Below are positions 10,902-21,403 of a DNA stretch of 64,000 nucleotides, one piece after another; within the stretch, counting starts at the first letter, position 1; each line of letters starts with the position of its first letter. Origin of the DNA: Stramonita haemastoma (lineage: Eukaryota; Mollusca; Gastropoda; Neogastropoda; Muricidae); contig CM060342.1 of NCBI GenBank assembly GCA_030674155.1, positions 14,539,068 to 14,603,067 of the forward strand, read 5' to 3'. The notes under the pieces are model-generated. The model did not search any database. It saw only the letters and a program-made list of their open reading frames with translations, and had not been told where the DNA came from. Position numbers and translations under genes: made by a program.

Positions 10902-11219
10902 TCAAGGAGTGAGCCACTCACACCAGGTCCAGGCATCAGCGCAGTACAGCCTCCACAGGTAGAAGCCCAACACCGACCCCACCTGCACCAGCCTCCCCAC
11001 CAACACCTGCCGCGGCCACACCGTCTGCTGCTGCAGGAGGGGAGGCAACCAGCGGGGGAGGGGGGTGGGGGGGTAGTGGCCGCTGGCCTGCAGCAGGAAG
11101 AGGGCGGTCAGCTGGGTGAGCATGAAGATGATGGACAGCTTCAGCAGCAAGGGGCTTCGCCACGCCGCCATGGGGTCCAACAACTCGTCCTCGTCCAGCA
11201 GAGTGAGTTCCCCTTCTTC
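10902..11219 (-). CDS. Membrane-protein gene, terminal exon H
   Basis: 106 codons including the TGA stop at 10904-10902, with acceptor ccatttcag. It opens with the acidic loop [17 protein letters not shown] and continues with helix [21 protein letters not shown] proline-rich loop and a final helix around [17 protein letters not shown] follow. GC content is clearly higher than in the surrounding introns, as expected of coding sequence here. Confidence 0.85.
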   Translation of the reverse strand, partial: EEGELTLLDEDELLDPMAAWRSPLLLKLSIIFMLTQLTALFLLQASGHYPPTPLPRWLPPLLQQQTVWPRQVLVGRLVQVGSVLGFYLWRLYCADAWTWCEWLTP

Positions 11220-12845
11220 CTGAAATGGAGGGATGGGGGGTTGGGGGGGGGGGGGGGGGGGGGGGAATTAGGAGTGAGTGAGAACTAGAAAAAAAATTGA
11301 GAAGTGATTGGGTAATTGGGGGGAGGGGGGGGAGATTATTGAGAAATGGCAATGAGAAGTAGAAATGAGAAGCAAGAAAGGAATGGAAAAAAATAAAGAT
11401 TGGGAAACAACAACACTGATGAAACAAAACAAAAATCAAAGGAAAAAAAATAAACTGGGAAGAAAGAGAGATGAAAAATAAAAGAAAGGAAGAATGCGAG
11501 AAACAAAAAAAAAACTGAAAAAAATGAGTTACAAGGGGAAAAACAAAAAGCGGAACAGGCAAAGAATTTTTTTTTTTTTTAAAAGCAACAGGCAAAGAAT
11601 TAAAAAAAAAACCAGACAAAGAATAAAAGAAAAAAAAACCAAAACAAAGGAAGAAAAGAACGAAATACAAGCAAAGAGTGACAAATGAGTGATTGTGAAA
11701 TGAAGGATACACTGCACAAATCCAGCACAACTCAGCCATGGGTCCAGGGCCCAGTGCTAAAATTAGCCTGTCCCTTCCTTTCACCAAGTCCAAGCGTGGT
11801 CAGTTCCTGCTATAATTAGCACCACCTGGGATGCAATGGATAGCAGCTGAGAGTAGATGAAAGTAGGGGAAACCGACAGCTGTGAGAAATATTCATAAAC
11901 AAAATAAGAAATAAGAGATGATTGAATAAAAAAAACAACTCACTAACAACAATAACAAAAATCAAACAAAACAAAATTTATAAAATTCAAAGAATAAAAA
12001 TCCAGAGGAAAATGAGAGGACCCCCCCCCCCTGAAACACACACACACACACATACACAGAGCTCTGTACAGTAGCTAAGTAAGTAAAGAAGAGTCTATCC
12101 ATCTATCCCTTAGTCCGGCGACCGTGGGGGCAACCCTGAAGACTTAACAACCAGTTCCCTCCATTCCTCTCTCTGTTCTGCCTTTCTCAGGGTTTTCTCA
12201 AGTTCTAGGCCTGTCCATTCGCTGATGTTGTCCTCCCATCTCTTCATTGGTCTTCCTCTTTTTCCTCCTCCTTGGACAGCGCCTTGCAGTATTGTTTTTG
12301 CCAGTCCTTTCAATCTTGTGACATGCCCGTACCATTTAAGTTTACGCTAAAGAAGCGTAAAGTGAACTAAACCCAACACTACCACCAAACAAAAAACAGA
12401 CTTAACACCACACACACAGCAAACAGTATTCTACCCCCCCCCCCCCCCCCTCCACCTCACTTACCTCCTCCTGGAAGAAGTTTTTGGTGACCTTACTGAC
12501 GATGAAGATGATGCTGTACAGACGAATCACCAGCGAGAGGAAGAAGAAAGGGGTGATGACCACATCCAGCAGAAAACCCACACCCCTGCTGCCTGAGAGA
12601 CAGACACACAGACAGACAGACAGATAGACACACACGTCTCACATAGCTAAAGGCTTGTTGTTAAGTCTTATAGGGCATTTATTGTAGTTCATGTAGTTCT
12701 TTGGGGATTTTTTTTTTTCCATTTTCGATATTTTTTTGATCTGTTAATGTTAATTAAGAATACCTTATTACATTTGTTGTTACTATTTATCACACACATA
12801 CACACCACACACACACACACACACACAAACACACACAAATACGTG

Positions 12846-12924
<79 letters not shown>

Positions 12925-15900
12925 TTAGATCTCTCTCTCTCTCTCTCTAAACTATCCAGTCTCCTATCGTAGGGTCATCTGGTATCACTTAAAGTGGAAA
13001 GACGTTAAAATTGAAAACTGACTTACTTACTTATAGACACACACACATACAGACACACAGACAGACACACACAGACAGACAGATAGACACACACACACAA
13101 ACACGCACACAGACAGACAGATAGATACACACACACACACATACAGACAGACAGACACAGACACACACACAGACACATACACACACACACACACAAACAC
13201 GCACACAGACAGACAGACAGATAGATACACACACACACATAGACAGACAGACACAGACACAGACACAGACGCGCACACACACACACGCACACACAGACAC
13301 ACACACAGACAGACAGACACCCAAAGACACACTCACAGACAAACACACACACACGCATAGTCAGACAATTCGCATGATCGTTAGTCGATGAAGACTGCTT
13401 TTCTGCAAGATTGGCTGACACACAACATAGGTTAGAAGGTAGAGGTGTCCCATCACCTATATGGTCGTAGAGGAGCGAGGCATCAGTGACCTCAGGTCAA
13501 GTCAAAAACACTTTAATCGTCACATGAAGGGCAATTACAAATTTCTAATGCTAAAACCTTACAAATACTTGTGAACTCCTATTCGACATCTTTCATCATC
13601 TTCTTTTTCCTTGGCTAGAACTTATTTTCACTAGAGCTGAATAGTGATGGTTCTCAAAGGGAGACAAAACAGGCCAGGTCACCACTGGTATTTCATGGGG
13701 TTTTTTCCCTTTGACCAGATTTTATTGCTATCGAGGTTTTGGTTTGTAGAGTATCGAGTAACAATGTGTAAAACAAAGTGAAAATATGTCAGTTACACTT
13801 CTCAAGCATATCAAACTTTTAAATCATGCAAAATGTATTGATGGTGTCATGTTTGACTGCAGAATTTTTTTTAAACACGATCAAATAACCTGCTACTGCA
13901 AAAGGGCCTGACCTAATATTTTGTCACCGTTGTCTTTTATTTCATGGCATATTACAGCCTACTGGCTCTGACACTATTCCCAGAAAAAGAAATAACAATG
14001 GGAATTTTACAATGAAAGAAATAACAATGGGATTTTTATAATGAAAGAAATAAAGATGGGATTTTTACAATGAAAAAATAACAATGGGATTTTTACAATG
14101 AAAGAAATAACAATGCGATTTTTACAATGAAAGAAATAAAAATGGGATTTTTTACAATGAAAGAAATAATGATGAAATTTTTACAATCTCCAAGTCAATT
14201 TAATCACAGGCCTGCTAGTGCCATAACAGTCTTTCTACACATGCATACGGAAGATGAAGTATGCCAGTAAAAGATTTCACAGTTGACACTGATGTTATGA
14301 GAACTACAGAATCATGAAAATACCCTGCATGTAGTAGTACTGAAGGCTTCGTCAGTGCTGAGGATGATATCATAAGGGATCACAGTTAATTCAAACAGAC
14401 ATAAACTGACCTGTTTCTGCGTAAATGACAGACCTGATCACAGTCAATTTACAGAAAGTGACTATATACTGACCTGTTTCTGCGTCAAGGACAGACATGA
14501 TCAGAGTGTATTTAAAGAAAGTGACTATATACTGACCTGTTTCTGCGTAAAGGACAGACCTGATCACAGTCAATTTAAAGAAAGTGACTATATACTGACC
14601 TGTTTCTGCGTAAAGGACAGACCTGATCACAGTCAATTTAAAGAAAGTGACTATATACTGACCTGTTTCTGCGTAAAGGACAGACATGATCAGAGTGTAT
14701 TTAAAGAAAGTGTCTATATACTGACCTGTTTCTGCGTAAAGGACAGACCTGATCACAGTCAATTTAAAGAGAGTGACTATATACTGACCTGTTTCTGCGT
14801 AAAGGACGGAGGTGATCAAATCCACAGCTCGTCTTGTGTTTGACTTCTCACTGCACAAAAAACACCAGACAAGCATGATGACCGTGCACATGCATGCATG
14901 ATTATGTAGACCGTGCACATGCATGCATGATTATGTAGACCCTGCACATGCATGCATGATTATGTAGACCGTGCACATGCATGCGTGATTGTGTAGACTG
15001 TGCACATGCATGTATGATTATGTAGTCCGTGCACATGCATGCGTGATTATGTAGACCGTGCACATGCATGCGTGATTGTGTAGACTGTGCACATGCATGC
15101 ATGATTATGTAGACCGTGCACATGCATGCGTGATTATGTAGACCGTGCACATGCATGCGTGATTACGTAGACCGTGCACATGTATGCATGATTACGTAGA
15201 CTGTGCACATGCATGCATGATTACGTAGACCGTGCACATGCATGCGTGATTATGTAGACCGTGCACATGCATGCATGATTACGTAGACCGTGCACATGCA
15301 TGCATGATTACGTAGACCGTGCACATGCATGCGTGATTACGTAGACAATGCACATGCATGCGTGATTACATAGACCGTGCACATGCATGCATAATTATGT
15401 AGACCATGCACATGCATGTGTGTGCGCGCATCACAGTACTCCTATCCAGCATCGCTCAGTCAGTGCTAAATTTAGCCGCCACGTCCATTTACTCCTACAC
15501 CCTTCCCTTTTTCTCACCCACCCTCCTCACTGTGTCTCAGGCCTAGTCGCACACGCACACACGCTCGTGCAGTTAAGTTAAGGTCTGTCCCAAGCCTAAG
15601 GCTCATCAGGCCGGTGCTTATCCCGATTTCTGTGGCGTTAAGCGACTGAGAGTCATAGACTCCCCCCTGGATAGGATGCCAGTCTATCGCAGGGTTAACC
15701 CCCAACACAAGGTTGGTACCCCTTTTACACCTGGGTGGGGTGAGAAAATAGCCGTAAAGTACCTTTCCAAGGGCACAACGCCATAGCGGAAAGCTGGGAT
15801 CGAACCCGCAACCTTTAGATTACGAGTTCAACGCCCTAACCACTAGGCTACAGCGGCGGCTACGCTCATGCAGTGGTCTAAGCCTATGTACAGCCACAGA

Positions 15901-17344
15901 GCTGGGATAGGTCTATAGGAAAGGATCCCAGACAGACTGACGTCACGCTGTTTAAAGCTCACGCAATATCATACAATACATGATGCACAGCTGTCAGTTT
16001 CCCCCACTTTCAGCTCCTCTCAGTTGCTAATTATTCCATCCCATACAAGCCCAGTTGTGGCCAGCTAGTGCTAATCATAGCATGAACTGATCACACTTGG
16101 ACTAGGTATAAGGAAAAAAGTGTGCTAAATTTTGCACTCTTGACTGAGTGATGTTGGATTTGTTCTCTGTGGATGGTGCAATACCATACAATACAATACA
16201 AACGTACAATACGGTACAATACCTCCCTCCCCCCCCCTCTCTCTCTGAACAAGAGGCTAGCAGACAATGTGAGGCAACGCGAGATGGAGTCACCAAACCC
16301 TGAACCCCCCACTTTTCAATCACAAAGTACAATACAGTTTTTAAAAAAGAAGTAACTACTATAGTGAACTCCAAAATTATGTACATATTAATATTATATT
16401 CATGTGCATTTATGCATTAAAAAATGGTAGACATGATGGGTAGAGAGAGATGATACTGTTGGTGTTCAATGCTTACTTGTATTTATTTGCAAAACTTGAA
16501 TAAAAATGTAAAAAAAAAGAAAAAAAAAGTACAATACAGTACACCTCCCTCCCTCTCTCTCTTCTTCCCTCACTCTCTCTCTCTCTTTCCCTCTCTCTCT
16601 CCCCCTCTCTCCCCCCTCTTTCTCTCTCTCCCCCTCCCTCTCTCCCCACCCCCCCTCTCTCTCTCCTTCCCTCCCCCTCTTCTCCCCCTCCCTCCCCTCC
16701 CTCCCTCCCTCCTCCCCCCCTCTCTCTGTCCCTCACTCTCTCTCTCTACCTGTCTTTCTACCTGGTTGGGGCAGGTAACCTCTCACCTGGTCCACAGGAG
16801 GGGCTCCTCCTTGGGGTGTCTGATGAACTGGGTCTCCACAGCCATGGCTCCCAGCACTGACACCATGCACAGCGTGCAGAAGGCGGCATCACTGATCACA
16901 CCTGCATGCACCCACACACACACGTGTCAGGTGTAACGTAAAGGTAACAAAATTGTCTCACACAAACACACATCAGGTGTTAACATAAAGGTAACAAAAT
17001 TGTCTCACATGCATACATCAGGTGTTGATATAAAGGTAACAAAAGTGTCACACACACACATACACACACACACACACATACACACACACAGACACCATGC
17101 ACAGCGTGCAGAAGGCGGCGTCACTGATCACACCTGCATGCACGCACACACACACACATATACATCAGGTGTTAATGTAAAGGTAAAGAAATTGTCTCAC
17201 ATGCACACACATTAGGTGTTGACATAAAGGTAACAAAATTGTCTCATACAAACACACATTAGGCGTCACTGATCACACCTGCATGCCCACACACACACAC
17301 ACACGTCAGGTGTTGACATAAAGGTAACAAAAGTGTCACACATG

Positions 17345-17400
<56 letters not shown>

Positions 17401-17412
17401 ACACCACACAAC

Positions 17413-17488
<76 letters not shown>

Positions 17489-18053
17489 CAGGTGTTAATA
17501 TAAAGGTAACAAAAGTGTCACACACACACACACACACACACCACACAACACACACACATCACACACACACACCAAGGTGTTACCATAAAGGTAACAAAAG
17601 TGTCTACTACACACACACACACCACACCCAGGTGTTGACATAAAGGTAACTAAATTGTCTCTCACACACACATCAGGTGTCAACATAAAGGTAACAAAAT
17701 GGTCTCTCTCACACACACATCAGGTGTCAACATAACAGTAACAAAATTGTCTCACACTCACACACACCATCAGGTGTTAACATAAAAGTAACAAAAGTGT
17801 CACACACACACACACCAGGTGTTAACATAAAGGGTAACAAAACTGTCACACACATACACACATCAGGTGTTAAAATAAAGGTAAGGAAATTGTCTCTCAC
17901 ACACACATCAGGTGTCAACATAAAGGTAAGCAAAATTGTCACACACTCACGACACATCAGGTGTTAACACAAAGGTAACAAAATTAAACACATACATACA
18001 CCCCTACCTACTACACACCAACAACACAAACCACACACCAACACACAACACCA

Positions 18054-18112
<59 letters not shown>

Positions 18113-18217
18113 ACACCTACACACACACACAAACACCCCTACCTCTACACGTACACACACACAACACACACAACCACACACACACACACACCTCATACAC
18201 CCACACACACACACACA

Positions 18218-18288
<71 letters not shown>

Positions 18289-20403
18289 AACCTTCACGAG
18301 CCATCCAGAACATGTTGTGGACAGCCACAAACAGCAAGAGCAGTACCAGCAGCAAACTGCAACACCATCAGTCAGTTAGTTAGTTACCTGTTCTTTTGAT
18401 CCACACCTGGTATAAGTTCAACTGCTCCCCCCCCCCCCCCCCCCCCCCAACTTTTCATCAAGCTTACACAGAAGTTCTGCAGCAAGAACTGTGGTTCCTC
18501 TTCGTATAGAGTTAAAAAAAAAAACATTCTATGTGACTATTTTAATCCCACCATTATGGTGTTGACACAACAATGCATATTTGCATACAGTATGCATACA
18601 GACAGAAACATAAGGTCACATACACAGGCACACACAAGGCTGGATTTTTTTTCTTTCTTTTTTTTTCAAACAAGGTGGATTAGAAAAAGACGCTACCATC
18701 AATAACAAAAAGCGATAAATCTACAATTCATTATTAAATCTTTTAAAGATTCTTCTTCATTTCTTCACTAGTCTTCAATGATCCAAGACAAAAATTTATG
18801 CACTTTATATTACATATATATACACAACCATTTTTAATTAATCCCACTAAGATAGCCACGTTTCCATCTTCAGGGACATTTTCAGCAGACAGCAGTGTTA
18901 CAACAGTGACCCTCAATAGACAGACAGACATCTTCAGGGATCATTTTCAGCAGACAGCAATGTTACAACAGTGACCCTCAATAGACAGACAGACATCTTC
19001 AGGGATCATTTTCAGCAGACAGCAATGCTACAACAGTGACCCTCAATAGACAGACAGACATCTTCAGGGATCATTTTCAGCAGACAGCAATGCTACAACA
19101 GTGACCCTCAATAGACAGACAGACATCTTCAGGGATCATTTTCAGCAGACAGCAATGCTACAACAGTGACCCTCAATAGACAGACATCTTCAGGGATCAT
19201 TTTCAGCAGACAGCAATGCTACAACAGTGACCCTCAATAGACAGACATCTTCAGGGATCATTTTCAGCAGACAGCAATGTTACAACAGTGACCCTCAATA
19301 GACAGACATCTTCAGATAATTTTCGAGACAGCAAGTGCTACAAACAGGACCCTCAATAACAGGGCAAATCTTCAGGATCATTTTCACAGACAGCAATGTT
19401 ACAACAGTGACCTCAATAGACAGACAGACAACATTTCAGGGACATTATTTCACAGACAGCAATGCACAACAGTGACCCTCAATAGACAGACAGACATCTT
19501 CAGGGATCATTTTCAGCAGACAGCAATGTTACAACAGTGACCCTCAATAACAGACAGACATCTTCAGGGATCATTTTCAGCAGACAGCAATGTTACAACA
19601 GTGACCCTCAATAGACAGACAATCTTCAGGGATCATTTTCAGCAGACAGCAATGCTACAACAGTGACCCTCAATAGACAGACAGACATCTTCAGGGATCA
19701 TTTTCAGCAGACAGCAATGTTACAACAGTGACCCTCAATAGACAGACAGACATCTTCAGGGATCATTTTCAGCAGACAGCAATGTTACAACAGTGACCCT
19801 CAATAGACAGACAGGACATCTTCAGGGATAATTTTCAGCAGACAGCAGTGTTACAACAGTGACCCTCAATAGAACAGACAGACATCTTCAGGGATCATTT
19901 TCAGCAGACAGCAATGTTACAACAGTGACCCTCAATAGACGACAGACACATCTTCAGGGATCATTTTCAGTAGACAGCAATGCTACAACAGTGACCCTCA
20001 ATAGACAGACAGACATCTTCAGGGACATTTTCAGCAGACAGCAATGCTACAACAGTGACCCTCAATAGCAGACAGACAGACATCTTCAGGGACATTTTCA
20101 GCAGACAGCAATGCTACAACAGTGACCCTCACCCATTCTGCAGTGGTGTGTTGCTTTTGTACAGTTCCCAGCTCCCTGACCCCGCCAGGGCGTAACAGGC
20201 AGCAGAGAAAATGATGATCACGCCCTGTACAGTATGTATGACCACACCATCCAGTATTATTTGTATTAGTAATAGTAGTAGTAGTGGTAGTAGTAGTAGT
20301 AGTATTTAGTATTGTACAACACTGTGTTTATGAGTATGTAGTAGGGAAAGTAATCATACCGTGTGTTAAAACTTTTATGACTCGGAAAATATCTCGTCGT
20401 CAT

Positions 20404-20469
<66 letters not shown>

Positions 20470-20603
20470 CACACACACTACACACACTACACACTACACA
20501 CACACCACCACGCACGCACACACACACACAGAGGGTTCAAAGACCACCATAAACACTACATTGTAACACACTTCAAACATACAGGCAACACACAACACAA
20601 CCA

Positions 20604-20641
<38 letters not shown>

Positions 20642-21368
20642 CACACACACACCAGGGATGGGATAGCCTAGTGGTCAGAACATTATGCTCACAATCTGAC
20701 AACCCATGTTCAATTCCTGTTTGGGGATTTTTCTCCTGGAGTTAATATCAGTTTCGACTCCACTCTCCCCAAAAGTCCTTCGAATGAGATTATAAACCAA
20801 GGCCCCATTTGCGAAATGCACGCAGAACATCTTGAGCACATGTTCAGTCCTGTTCTGCTTTTTGAAAGAGAAGGCCATTGTGTGCAGGTAGGAATAGACA
20901 AGATTTACAAAACTGCATACACATGGGGACTGGATGTAAAAAAGCATAAGCGCTTATTCCATTATCCTTGATTTAAAATGATGAATATAAACAAATAAAT
21001 GAAAGTTTAATATTTTATTTTACTCTGTCTTAGTGTCTATGAGTATGTAGGCAAGTAATTATATTGTGTGTTAAAACTTTAATGACTCAGAAAAATATCT
21101 TGTTGTTATTAACTTAATTGAGACATAAAGAATCGTAACTTATGAATACATTATTTTAATGTAAAACATATTCCATAACATCAACAGTTGCCTTGCATAA
21201 AATGCTCCACCACGAGCATGATAAACACTCTGCTTTCAAATATTACTTTATTTTCTTGCCAACATTTCCATGCACACACACACAACATGCACACACACAC
21301 ACACTCACACTAACATCACATGTGTGCAAGCGTGCGCGCGCGCACACACACAACACTACACACACGCA

Positions 21369-21403
<35 letters not shown>

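Noticed and set aside
10936..11793. A 285-residue minus-strand open frame overlapping exon H
   Set aside because: It is in a different frame from the phase-consistent exon H and runs through G- and A-rich intron sequence.
14885..15422. Possible CRISPR array
   Set aside because: The 29-base repeats are contiguous, with no unique spacers and no cas genes, and the DNA is eukaryotic.
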